Assembly: GCF_011075055.1 (NCBI RefSeq)
Contig: NC_058151.1
Location: 744,001 to 808,000 of the forward strand
From: Mangifera indica
Taxonomy: Eukaryota > Streptophyta > Magnoliopsida > Sapindales > Anacardiaceae
Direction: 5' to 3'
Length of the DNA: 64,000 bases
The notes under the pieces are model-generated. The model saw nothing but the letters and a program-made list of their open reading frames with translations, had not been told where the DNA came from and ran no database searches. Positions 38,438 to 50,492 of this stretch are shown here, in pieces. The position numbers and the translations under genes are program-made. Position 1 is the first letter of the stretch. The number at the start of each line of letters is the position of its first letter.

Positions 38438-41400
38438 CTGACTATGCAGATGTATAGATTTGAAACATCGCTTTTCATTCAGGTTCAGCTATCTCTCAGT
38501 TCGATAGTGCATGGTTTTCAGAAAATTAAACTGTAACTAGCGATGCTTGGTTGAACAGGACGTACTATCTAAGCACACCCATGTGGTAGATATTTATTGT
38601 CTTCTATAATTTTGTAGATAATATATTATAAAATTTCTGCGCAATTTTTGTTTTTTGCTATGAAATTTGTGATCGGATTAGTGCATGATTGATGGATAGG
38701 ATATTAGGAAAGTTTGTTAATTAGGAATAAGGGTTACTAGTTTTAAGGGTTTATTAACATTCTATTTCTCTAAAGTTACTATTTATTCTTATTTTATGGA
38801 TAATACTATTTATTAATTCAAATAAACTTGAATTGAATATTTTAAAGTTGAGTTGACCTCAAAATGACCTATATTTAGGTTTGTTTCAATTCAAATTCAT
38901 CTATAATTAGAAAGTATTGTTGGGTTTGAAATACCTGTCACATATTAAATTACAATGTATTAGATAATTGAATGAACTTTTTTTTTTCATTCATCATTTC
39001 TTTATTTTCTTTACAATAATTTTTTATACACTAACAATAATTCAAAACAAGAGTATAAATATTAACCATAATTATATATGATTAAATAAGTTTAAGTTAA
39101 AGATAAAGTTTATATAATCATATGATGATACGTCTATATTATATTTGTATTTGAACAACTTTCAAGGGAAAAAAGTTGAAAGTGGAATTAAAAAAAAAAA
39201 TGCAATGATCTTCGCCTAAGATCTAATTTTTATATGATCACACATTAAACCTTTCTTATTTGAACCATTCAAAAATGAATTAATGCGGCCTTGAGATGGA
39301 CCGCAATGAATTTTTACTAAGAATAATCGATCCACCAGGTTGGTTGACAGCTAACTTTTTGCAAGAAAAATCCATATAAAACTATATTACATAATTGAAA
39401 AAAATCTTTGAACGTTTCTTCGTGTTGAATTGAATCTTCTCCTTTTTATGAAACCCTTAAAATTTTGTTATGAGGAAATTTAAGAGATCGCTCTTCCTAT
39501 CAAGCTGGAGACCATGGAGAAGAATGCGAGCGATATTTGTGATTATGCGTTACTTATCTTTAATGCAAATTTGTTCAACTAAATGATCATGTATTATCAT
39601 TAGTATCTAAATTAATACATGTTTTAAGTGTATATAGTTTGAAATCAAAATATATTACATATATTACTGTCATATATTACTTAAGATAAAATCGATAAGT
39701 TAAGATTCAAACTCAGCTAAAAAATAATTTAATTTTAGATTCGATTCAAATTAGTTTGAACTTGAATGTTTATCTCGGTTTGAACTCAACTTATTTTATA
39801 GAACAAGTTTAACTCTTAACTTAAATTTCGCTCATTTAATCCAAGTTCAAACAACTCTAATTTAAATCTACTCTTAAGAGCAATCATATATGTTTGTTCA
39901 ATAAAAATTTTTATAGTATTGTTTTTACTACCTGAGAGTAGGAGAGACTCTCTCAATTCACATATATATAGTTTTTCTTTTTCCTTTTAACAAAGAACCT
40001 TATTTAACAGAACCCAACTATCAAATCAATAAATTTTAAGAAAATTGACACATTAATTCTTCGTCAAAGTCTTTCTATCTTAACATGGATATTTCAGGAG
40101 GTGTTAGAGTGTATAATCAAATTTATTTATGAGAATATAAAGTTGGACTTGCTAACTTTACATTTGAGATTTTATGTCTTAATTAGCTATTTTAAAAGCA
40201 CTAAGTCATATATATAGTTAATTGGATACGTATAAAAATATAGGTGACTCGGCGCACATGTTAGGTAAGGCAAAACTGGCAAGGCTCTATGTTGCCCGAG
40301 AGATGCATAATATCGGATTATTTTAATTAATTATAACTTCTAAATCTCAATAACACTTTTCACATACGTTATTCGAGGGATGCATTTTCCACCAAATATG
40401 CACTTAAAGTCTGTCAATGAAGAAATTACGACATTACTAATCACATTTCTCATTTTTATCTTTTCTTGGTAACATACTGCTTTCATCAACTAACATTTTT
40501 GCCCATCAAGTTTACTTTAAACTTTACATAACCCAACACCACTTGACACTTACCAATTTACCCAATTTCTTTACGGCTCTAGATGATTTAACAGACAAAA
40601 GGGTAAATTTAAAAACCGGTCACATAAATTGATAGTAATTGTTAGGAAAATCAGAGATTTTAGAGTAAATTTTTTTTATTATATGGTATGATGTTTATAG
40701 AGATAATAATTTTTTAAATTTCAATAACACTATGTATGCAGTAACAATAAGCACTCATTTATAAATAACAATAAAGTTGTGTTATATATGCAACTTTTGT
40801 GTATAAACAAATAATGACATGTCATTATATGATTGAATAACTAAAAATTAAAGATAAAATAACACACAATCACACAGTGACATATTGTTGTTTATACATA
40901 TAGTTTTATTACTAATAATAATGTGTTATTATGTGATTAAGTGAGCTTAAATTTAAAAAAAAAGTAACAGTTAGTCACATGATAATAATTCATCATTACT
41001 ATATATATTGATATTTATTATTAGTGCACAAAGTTTTACGCTTTCAATATATATTGTATATAGTTTATGAAATTTTTTACATATATTGGAAGAGTAATAC
41101 TTTATATACTAATTGATTACGTGATTTTGAATTATATACAAAGTAAACAATTAAATCAATCATTCATACAATGATACGTCAGTCATTAGTACTTATATTA
41201 TAATTTATACCCATTTATTAGTACTTGTCATATTACTCATTAAAATTAGAGAGGTTGATAGGAGAGATAAAATTTACGAGCAATGTTTTGAGTATCCACT
41301 TTTAAGTATACATATAATGTATTATAATATGATTAAGTATTATTTTATTCTTAATTTAAAATCACTCAATCATTTGATGATACACATCAAATGTGTACCT

Positions 41401-41993
41401 ATTTATATATTCAAAAAGATATATATAGTATTATTGAAATTTTAATTGACACAAAAGTCTATGCTTATTATTAATTTGGGTAAAGTTTTTATTAGAAAAA
41501 AGTTGTTATGTGTAATTATAATGAATGTTAGTTTGGATATCGATGTTGATGTGTCATTATATGATTGAATATTATTTCATTCTTAATTTAAATTACTCAT
41601 ACACGTGACATATCATTATTAGTAACCAATTTTATCATTAGTAACTAATTTGATACTAGTTTTAATTGCACATAGTTACATCAATGAGAAAATTGAGTGA
41701 ATTTGTCGGTTTGAAATTTTGTTCGATTGTGTACGTATTCGTCAAACCGCGATAGGTGAAATGGATATTTGCCATAAACTAAGCTTATCATTCGCACAAA
41801 AGCATAGAAGTCAGCCTCATTTTCATATCATTCAATTCATTAAAGCTTAAACCTCTTCCTCAGTCCCCACTTATTCACCTAAACTCCATAATTTGTTTCT
41901 CTTTTTCCTGGTTCATTTTACCTCACTTTTTTAAGCTTCAAGTTTGTTAATTTCTTCTGCTTCTCCTCCGTCTTCCTCTTCTCCATATCCATA
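38438..41993. other. Intergenic between NAC copy 1 and the GT47 pseudogene
   Basis: AT-rich sequence. The first 200 bases are the conserved NAC 3' UTR (shared with 46290-46490). Degenerate repeat patches lie at 38810-38910 and 39690-39870, AT-rich palindromic MITE-like sequence at 40730-41210, and a clear palindromic MITE at 41283-41434. The last 200 bases are the conserved upstream region of the GT47 gene. No additional gene was seen. Confidence 0.5.
41283..41434. repeat. Palindromic AT-rich MITE, copy 3
   Basis: It starts near AGTATCCACTTTTAAGTATA and ends near TTCAAAAAGATATATATAGT, with inverted arms around ATTTTATTCTTAATTTAAAA. Same family as 981-1140. Confidence 0.55.
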
Positions 41994-42415
41994 ATGAAAG
42001 AGAAAGACAAGAAACCCTACTCCAAATCCAAAGAAACTCAAAACAACACAAAACTTAAAGTCTCTATAACAATGAAAATCACATCACACGCCATTCTCAG
42101 TTTTTATTTACAATTTGCCCCCAAAGTTCAACTTCAACCTTCTCAAAAACTGCTCCCACTTGAATATCTACAGCAACATGTGTCCTCACGTAGCAAATCG
42201 CGGCCTCGGCCAGCCACTACCCGATATTGCCACCGATTCAGCACTGGGATTGGGGCCGGGCGGCGCGTGGTTCGCCACCCACCAGTTTATAGCTGAAATG
42301 ATCTTCCATGCACCCATGGAAAATCATCCGTTTCGCACGTGGGATCCGTCACATGTGACGCTCTTCTACGTTCCGTTCTACGGCGGCCTTCATGCGTCTA
42401 GTAAATTCCGAGAGG
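41994..42415 (+). pseudogene. Truncated GT47 (exostosin-family) pseudogene, 5' part only
   Basis: This is homologous to the first 37% of the gene at 50493. It retains the start (EKDKKPYSK), and downstream in another frame CPHVANRGLGQPLPDIAT, GGAWFATHQF and DPSHVTLFYVPFYGGLHA. About 106 bp corresponding to 50537-50642 is missing, which removes the membrane anchor and shifts the frame. Homology stops abruptly after the codons for SSKFRE at 42415, where unit 2 of the duplication begins after about 20 bases of filler. It cannot encode a working glycosyltransferase. Confidence 0.9.
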
Positions 42416-44006
42416 TAATTAAACAAGTTACAAACCCTTTTACAATCTTAAGAACATTAGAGAAGAAAAGTAATATGTGATTTTAATATACGAATTGTAT
42501 TATCAGGTTCAACACTTTGAATATTATCCTACCACTAAAATATTATTTTATTCCGTTAATGAACTATGACATCTTCCACAAACACGTTGTCAAATCCAAA
42601 AAACCTTTTAATTGGGTTATATTTGAATTAAGTTAATTTGATTTGATTTAAATTAAATTTGAGTTAAAGTTTCAAATTAATAATTCAATCCGAATTTTCT
42701 TCTGACAATAACTATTAATATCATTAATAATATCATTCATTCATTCTTAATTAGTTTGAATAAAGTCTAAGTCGAGTTTAAATTATAATATATTTAAATT
42801 AAACTCACGATAACTCACGTTTAAATTTGACTTGGCTCAAAATGTATCCGGGACAACTTTTACTTGGGTGGTTGATCTTCTTTACACTTTTTGTTTTTTT
42901 TTTTTTTGGTTGCACTTTGTGCTACAAGACTCATGGTCTTCAAAGCTACTCATGGTCTTTTAAGACTTAATTGATCTATTCGGTGGGATATAATAATTCC
43001 CTCACCAAATTTACCTTTCATTGATGCACCTTTTCTTGAATTCAATAATGATTATGTATAAGATTATGACTTTAAAAAATCATTTTTTTATTGTTTTCCC
43101 TTTATCAACCAATTCTATTTGGCTTTCTCTTTAACCAATTAGAATTTCAAAATGATTGAAAATTAAAATCATAAAAAAGCGCATTCAATTTTTTGAACTT
43201 GACAGGGTCATATTCTGATACCTTATACTTGATTTTTGTTTCTCCCCATAAACAAATAAAACTTACTGAATAATTCCGAAAATTATAAGTTATAAGACTA
43301 CCGGTTTGAATAACGCATTCTATTCACTGATAATAAATTAAGAGTAATACTATTTATAATGACATTAGAGATGGATATCAACTAAGTTAGCTCGGTTTGA
43401 TGTTCAATTCGATTCAAATCAAAGTTTTAACTTGACAATTCATTTAGAATCCCCTATCAATAATATTGTTTATCTAATTAGTAATAGTATTTATTTTATC
43501 GATGATATTATTTGTAATAATCATTTAATGATATCTTTAAGCAGTTTAAATGAGTTTAAGATGACTATTATAAATACAATCAAGCTCATGTTATCCCATA
43601 TTCAAGTTTGGCTCCATTAGAATCCAACTCTAATTTACAAATGGATACTAATTAAACATATTAATGATATATCATTATATGATTAAATTATTTAACTTAC
43701 TTTTAATTCAGAATAATTTAAATGCATAGTAATACATCAATTCCACTAAAGTACGTCCAGTACATGAATTAATTAAATTATAAACCGTAATTAAAAATGA
43801 TATTTTCGGTAAGAATTATTCTAATATCAAATTTGGCTACAGTGTCTTCCTATAGAGTCAAAACAAGCGAATGACTTAACCTGAGAAAAAACCAACCTCA
43901 CAAGACTTTTTCACACTACAAAGAAAGTTCTCTCATCTTCAATTGCCATTGCACTCGCTGCAGAAAAAAAAAATCTCAGGTTGAAGAAGAAAAAATTTCG
44001 ACGATC

Positions 44007-46289
44007 ATGAACACAGAGAAAATTCTTAGCTCTACGGATGATCACCATGAGCTGCAGCCTCCAGGGTTTCGCTTTCATCCAACAGATGAAGAACTTGTAG
44101 GGTTTTATCTTCGAAGAAAAGTCGAGAAGAAGCCAGTCGTTATCGAACTCATCAAGCAGATTGATATTTACAAACATGATCCATGGGATCTTCCAAGTAT
44201 GACATACTTTTCATCAGTTTATATATTAGCTTTTAAATACCTTAATTTTTAATAATTTGGTTGATTCCTGTACTCAAAATTTTAGGGTTTTTGAAGGGAG
44301 TTTTGATATTATCAATCAAATAATTTAATCTTGTTCTTGGTTTGATCTGTTAGAGAAGTGGATTTAAAATAAGTTCGATTGATTCTTGCTATATAGTCGT
44401 TCTTAACTAGTGCAATATGTAGTTCGCAGGTGCAGAATTATTTTGACATGAAGACAATCATATTCATCCCCCTCCAAGGACTATTTTAAATAAGCTTCAA
44501 ACCAAGGGTTTTCGCTTTTTTCATTGATTTCTTGCTATGTTTAACTTACATATATAGATTATGAAACAATCTGTGGAAATTAACCATAAAACTGATCTGA
44601 CATATATGTTGGAATTGCTGACCCTTTCACCTATAAGGCTAGTATATATGTTGAAATTGACAACCACTTCATTTACAAGGTTGACATATATATCAAAATT
44701 GAGATTCATTTCATCTATAAAGTTGACATATATTTTAGAATTAGAGACCACTTCATCTATAAAGCTAATATATGTGTTGGAATTGACGTCACCTCATTTA
44801 TATATAAAACTAACATATATATTAGAATTATTAATAACCATTTCGTTTATAAGACTTGACATATATAGGATGTTTAAATGATTTGAGATTAACTCATAAA
44901 AAATTGTTTTAATGTTGTCTTTTAAGAATAAAAATCTCGATATAGTTTCTTTCAAAGATAAAAATCTTAATTTATAAATATATATTTTTTTTTATATGAA
45001 TGATACAGTAATTTGTTAATAAATACATACATTGGGGTGAGAAAATATTGATTATGCTAAAGGTAACCTTGTTTTTTAGTGAAACAAGATCAATCATGCG
45101 TTCTTTATTAGCTGTTTATATTGGTTTATGTTTTGATTTCACGCATTCTCTTATTGGATCAACTAAAAGAATTAAACTCTTTTTAGGGTTCGTGCGGTGC
45201 AATTATACATGAATGTTTCGTAAAAACACTATTTTATTATGCATGCAGATATTAGCAGTACGTCTGACAAGGAAGATTATTTTTTTTGCAAAAGAGGGAG
45301 AAAATACAGAAACAGCATAAGGCCAAATAGAGTGACGGGGTCTGGCTTTTGGAAAGCAACTGGCATCGACAAGCCACTGTATTCTGATGGAGGACACGGT
45401 CGTGAATGCATCGGCCTCAAGAAAACACTTGTTTACTACTGTGGAACTGCAACAAAAGGTACCAAAACTGACTGGATGATGCACGAATTTCGCCTTCCCT
45501 CAAATGATACCATCACCAATATTGCTAAAACCACTTTCCAAGAAGCGGTAAGCATGAGCACATTTCCTATAATACAAGTATTTGTAAGATTTACATTACA
45601 TAAACATATAACTTTAACCATGCGATCTTAATTTTACATAATTTATGTGTAAATTATAAAATACTGAATTAAATATTTTAGATTATATGAATACTTGGAA
45701 TATCAGCATTTAGAGCTTTCAAAATCACTTACATCAAAGTAACTGATTTTTCACTTCTGAAACCTTTGAATAACTATTTTCAATAATAGATATCTCTATT
45801 AAAAGTTTAATAAACCTTAATATTCATTTATAAGCTAACTATTTAATTATTCAATTTTAATTAATATTAATCCACGTCAGAAAATTTTCTAAGTTGAGAT
45901 ATATAATGGGAAAATGGTCACTATCACAGGAAGTATGGACTATATGCCGAATCTTCAAGCGAAATGTTTCATGCAGAAAGCTGAGAACAGATTGGAAAAA
46001 ATCGTCTTCTTCAGCATTAATGGAGTCCAACAATCAGCAACAACAAAGCTACATCAGTTTCGAAGCTCCAAAACCCCTCATGATGGACGATTGTTTCAAC
46101 GAAATGTGGAACCAGCAGTTAGCTTCAGAACATATTAACAATTTCGCCATAGCCAATTCTCCAATGTCAATGGCATCGTCTTCAAGCTTTCAGAATCCAT
46201 ACGAGAATCATCATGACTTGTCATATGAGAATTGGGATGAGCTACGACAAGTCGTCGAATTTCCCTTGGATCCCAGCTCTCGTTCGTGA
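44007..46289 (+). CDS. NAC transcription factor, JUB1/NAC042-like, copy 2
   Basis: Exons 44007-44196, 45249-45547 and 45930-46289 join in frame to 282 residues. Gene structure and splice phases are identical to copy 1. NAC landmarks: [18 protein letters not shown] preceded by [55 protein letters not shown] and [12 protein letters not shown]. The tail ends [19 protein letters not shown]. It differs from copy 1 by small in-frame length changes in the C-terminal region. The subdomain C residue before YFF is Asp instead of the usual Trp. Both copies remain open throughout, suggesting recent or selected retention. Its TATA position is mutated relative to copy 1. Confidence 0.93.
44602..44875 (+). 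repeat. 42-bp minisatellite in NAC copy 2 intron 1, about 7 units
   Basis: Unit starts (ACATATAT[G/A]TT-like) lie near 44602, 44643, 44685, 44726, 44768, 44813 and 44860. Each is followed by GAATTGA and a CATTTCATCTATAAAG-type block. Because 42 is a multiple of three, an open frame with a 14-residue repeat (YMLEL...SIKLT) runs through the array. It is intronic and probably not translated. Confidence 0.8.
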
Positions 46290-47327
46290 CTGACTATGCA
46301 GATGTATACATTTGAAACATCGCTCTTCATTCAGGTTCAGCTATCTCTCAGATCGATAGTACATGGTTTTCAGAAAATAAAACTGTAACTAGCAATTTTC
46401 TGTTGAACAGGACGTAATATCTAAGTACACGTTTGTGGTAGATATTTATTGTCTTTTATAATTTTGTAGATAATAGTACAAAATTTCTCTGCAATTTTTT
46501 CCTTTTCGTGTGAAATTTGTCATTAGAGTAGTGTATTATTGATAGATAGGACATTAGGAAAGTTTGACAATTCGGATGAAGTACCACTCTATTAGAAAAG
46601 TCCAGCAGGACAACTTTTTCTAGTTTAAGGGTTCGCCGCTGGACAATTCACCTGGGAAGGGTCATCGTTCCAATTATACTTTTCATTCTTCTAGTCATAT
46701 TATTTTTTAATTTGAATAAAATTGAACGTGAATTCTTCTAGTGATATTATTTTTTAATTTGAATAAACTTGAACGAGAATTCAAACTTTAAGTTGGATAT
46801 TTTAGATTTAGATTAAATTTTATTTGGTTTCAAATCCAAAACGAGAGTATTGTTGAGTTTGAAATATCTTTTATGTACTAAATTACAGCAACTTCTTGTC
46901 ATTGGAGTAGATATAAAGATTGTAATCGATAAGCAGATAACTTTTTTCATTGATCATGTCTATATTTGTTCTTTACAATAATATTTCATATACTAAAAAT
47001 GGATATAAACATCAGGATGAATACACAAACGTATTACAATGTGATTTAGTTATTTTTTTTATTAAAAATATATTCAATCACATGATAATACATTAATGTT
47101 ATTATTCATTATTTCAATGGTATTATTTATTTCTTTAGTCTCAATCAAGTTTGAATTTAAGTAAGGTGTTTTAGATTCAAACCAAGCCTTGTTCGAGCTC
47201 AATCAACTTGAATCCACCCCTAGTTAGAGAGCATTGTTGAGTTTGAAATATATTTGATATTTTAGAATTACAACAATGTATTGAAATGAAATAGATATAT
47301 AGAATCAAACGAAGTTTTCTTTAACAG

Positions 47328-47330
<3 letters not shown>

Positions 47331-47387
<57 letters not shown>
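47331..47387. repeat. (TA)n microsatellite, about 57 bp
   Basis: Uninterrupted TA run in the NAC-GT47 spacer of unit 2. No comparable run is seen at the homologous place in unit 1. Confidence 0.9.
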
Positions 47388-47390
<3 letters not shown>

Positions 47391-48834
47391 GAATTATGGT
47401 ATATTATCAAATTACTATTATTATAGTTAGCTAATATTAAAATTAAATTTTTGACGGCTTTTGAGAAAAAGGTTGAAATTTGAGGAGAGAAAGAAATAAA
47501 AAACGCAAAAATCATAGATTAAGCTTTCCTTTTTTGAACCATTCAAATTGAATTAATGAGGTCTTAAGATGGACCGCACATTAATTTTTACTAAGAATAA
47601 TCGATCTACCAGGTTGGTTGATAGCTAGATTTTTGTAAGAAAAATCCATGTAAAACTATATTACATTATTGCAAACAATCTTTGAACATTTCTTCTCTGT
47701 GTTGAATTGAATCTTTCTCCTTTTTATCAATCCATTAAAATTTTGTTCGGAGGTTTACAAAATCATTATGTCTATCAAATTAGGCACCAAAGAACAAAAT
47801 GTGAGCTATATATATGATTAAGTGTTATTTCATTTTTAATTTATTATATGATATATATATATATATATATATCATTACTATTTAAGTCGATACTTATTAT
47901 AAGTGTATATAAATTAAAATAAAATATACTACATATGTTACTATCATTTCACTTAGGGCAGGACTGCAAGATTCAATCTGAGTTGAGTTTGAACAAATTC
48001 AAACTCAAAATTTGCTCAAATCCAAAAAAACTTATTTGAGATTTGTTAGAGATCAATAAAAATAATTTAACTTTAGATGAAAACCTAGATCGAACTCGAA
48101 CATTTAGATTAGCTAGAGCTCGATTCGTTTGAAAAAAAAAAAAAACATGTTCAATTCTTAACTTAAATTTAGTTTATTCAATCCAAACTTAAGCAACTTA
48201 CACCTATATATATCGGTTTAGTAAATTTTGTATGCATAATTTCTTAATTTTAACTATACATAATTAATTATTTATTTTATAAAAAAAATATATCTAAAGT
48301 CACCTACACGTAATCCTTAATCTCACTTATACGGAAATTTAAAAAACAAAAAGATGATAAGTGATTGCAAAGGGAGAACGAAGGCAAATTATTGGATCCA
48401 TGAGGCATCAAGTATCTTCATTTATTATATGTGAACGAAGAGAGTTAGTAATAGATTCAAATTGAACTAAACTTTAACGAAGATAAACTCAAATAATTAA
48501 TTTAAATTGATGAACAAAAAAACTAGAGAAAGATATCACCAAAGGCCAAAACAAAATTGTCAATGAGGATAACTCTAATACAACAACACTGGCAAAACAT
48601 TGATATCTGATCAAACTTAAGCTCAACGAGCTGATTTTAAATTTGGTTTATTCAATCTTAATAATGAAATAAGTAGGCTTCACTTGAATCTATCACTAGA
48701 AAGGGTCCCAATAGAAAAAACAATACTCATAGATAATTAATGTTCATTTTTAATCTTTATGAAAGAAATATAATATATTTTAGACGAGATTTACACAAGA
48801 TATATATGGTTAATTTGATGCGTAAAAAAAATAG

Positions 48835-49001
48835 AGTAATATTATGTAGACCCATTTTGAGTATACAAATAGATATATATTTTATATGTGTTATTACGTT
48901 TTTAAGTGTTATTTTATCATTGATTCAAAATCACTCAATAATATGATAATATATATAAATATGCATCTATTTGTGTATTCAAATGAATACTCATAGTTTT
49001 A
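48835..49001. repeat. Palindromic AT-rich MITE, copy 4
   Basis: Arms AGTAATATTATGTAGACCCA / TGAATACTCATAGTTTTATC, with internal AAATAGATATATAT and its inverted counterpart around TTATTTTATCATTGATTCAA. Same family as 981-1140. Confidence 0.5.
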
Positions 49002-49077
49002 TCGAAAAACATATAAGTGACTTGTGATACATATTATGCAAAGCAAATTTAGTCAATGGACTCTATTTTGTCTAAGA

Positions 49078-49218
49078 ATAATATTATGTATATCTATTTC
49101 TAAGTACATATATAATCTATTATTATATAATCAGATATTACTTTATCTTTAATTTAAAATTGTCAAATTATTTCAAGTATATATTTATTTATGTATCCAA
49201 AATAAGTATAGTTTTATT
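49078..49218. repeat. Palindromic AT-rich MITE, copy 5
   Basis: Arms ATAATATTATGTATATCTAT and the inverted AAATAAGTATAGTTTTATTA around TTACTTTATCTTTAATTTAA. It lies less than 100 bases from copy 4. Confidence 0.5.
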
Positions 49219-50492
49219 ATTTCCCGATATGTATAGAAGTTGATATAATATTGATTATTTTAACTAATGATATGATTAGTTCCTAATTAATTTACTAATT
49301 ATAACTTCTAAGTCTCAATAATACGTTTCACCTACGTTAGTCGAGGGATGCATTTTCCACCAAAAACGCACTTAAAATCTGTCAATGAAGAAATCACGAC
49401 ATGACTAATCGTGTGTCTCATTTTTCTCTTCATCATTTTCTTGGTAACATGGTCCTTTCATTAAATTCTGACATGTAAACTAAAGCCAATCAACGTTTTT
49501 GCCCATCAAGTTTACTGTAATGATGGATGACCCAACACCATTTGATACGTACAAATCGACCCAATTTCTTAACACACACTAGATGATTTCATGGACAAAA
49601 AGGGTAAATTTGATATACAGTCACATACAATGATTGTATATCGTTTTCATAGAGATAAGTTTTTTTAATATCAATACAACTATATGCAATAATAATAATA
49701 AGTACTAAATTATAATTATTAATAATATATATTAAATGATTTTGAATTAGAAATAAAAAAATACTTAATTATATAATAATATGGTATCGTTATTATATAA
49801 ATTTATAAATCGTATATTGGTTATAAATTTTTTTTATATATTTAGTATTGAAAGAATAATACTTTGTCTACTACTAATTGATGGGTATTAACAATTTGGT
49901 TTATTTTCATGTAATAAGGTAATTTTGACATAAATGTAAAATAACGTTACTTAATCACGTGATAATATGTATGTTAGTTGTTACTATTCGTTATACACTT
50001 CTATTAATGCATGTGGTACTGCTTATACTGGAATTGTAGAGGCAAATAGAAGGGATAAATTTTAGTTGACACAAAAGTCTTTGTTAACATATCATCATAA
50101 ATATCAAAAGTTAGACACTTTTTTAAGTACACATAGTTTTATCGATTAACAAATTAAGTAAATTTGTTGTTTTGAAATTAACTTGGATAGTATGATATTA
50201 TGCAAACCCCATGGGCAAAATGGATATTTGCCATAAACTAAGTTAATCATGTGCGTAAAAGCGTGGAAGTCAGCCTCTTTTTCATATCATACAATTCATT
50301 AAAGCTTAAAACCGTCCTCAGTCCTAACTTCTTCACCTAAACTCAATAATTTGTCTCCCTTTTTCCTCATTTAATTCGTTTTTCTTCACTTTTTTAAGCT
50401 TCAAGTTTGTTTCTTCTTTCTACTTTCAAATTTCACTTCTCTTCTCTTCTCTTCTCTGCTTCTCCTCGATCTTTCTCTTCTCCATATCCATA

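Larger units (their letters stand above)
33750..42435. repeat. Tandem segmental duplication, unit 1
   Basis: This unit is collinear with 42436-51009. Matching landmarks: GGTTCAAC[G/A]CTTTGAATATTATCC near 33820 and 42510, TACTCATGGTCTTTTAAGAC near 34358 and 42950, the NAC starts at 36116 and 44007, the block CTAAGAATAATCGATC near 39319 and 47591, CGAGGGATGCATTTTCCACC near 40374 and 49333, and the GT47 starts at 41994 and 50493. Unit 1 ends inside its GT47 gene and directly joins the left edge of unit 2. The offset drifts from about 7.9 to 8.7 kb because of indels. Strongest identity is in the coding exons. Confidence 0.9.
46290..50492. other. Intergenic between NAC copy 2 and the GT47 gene
   Basis: No gene seen. 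The NAC 3' UTR is conserved with unit 1. There is a (TA)n run at 47331-47387, degenerate repeat patches at 46690-46870, 47140-47240, 47950-48190 and 48450-48690, and two palindromic MITEs at 48835-49001 and 49078-49218. A CTTCT-rich pyrimidine leader at about 50439-50482 precedes the GT47 start. Confidence 0.5.

Noticed and set aside
42115..42480. 121-codon frame as a small intact GT47-like gene
   Set aside because: It is the out-of-frame remainder of the truncated GT47 copy, continuing past the duplication breakpoint into unrelated sequence.
44602..44875. Regularly spaced repeats resembling a CRISPR array
   Set aside because: Units are directly adjacent and diverged, with no unique spacers, and the context is a plant intron.
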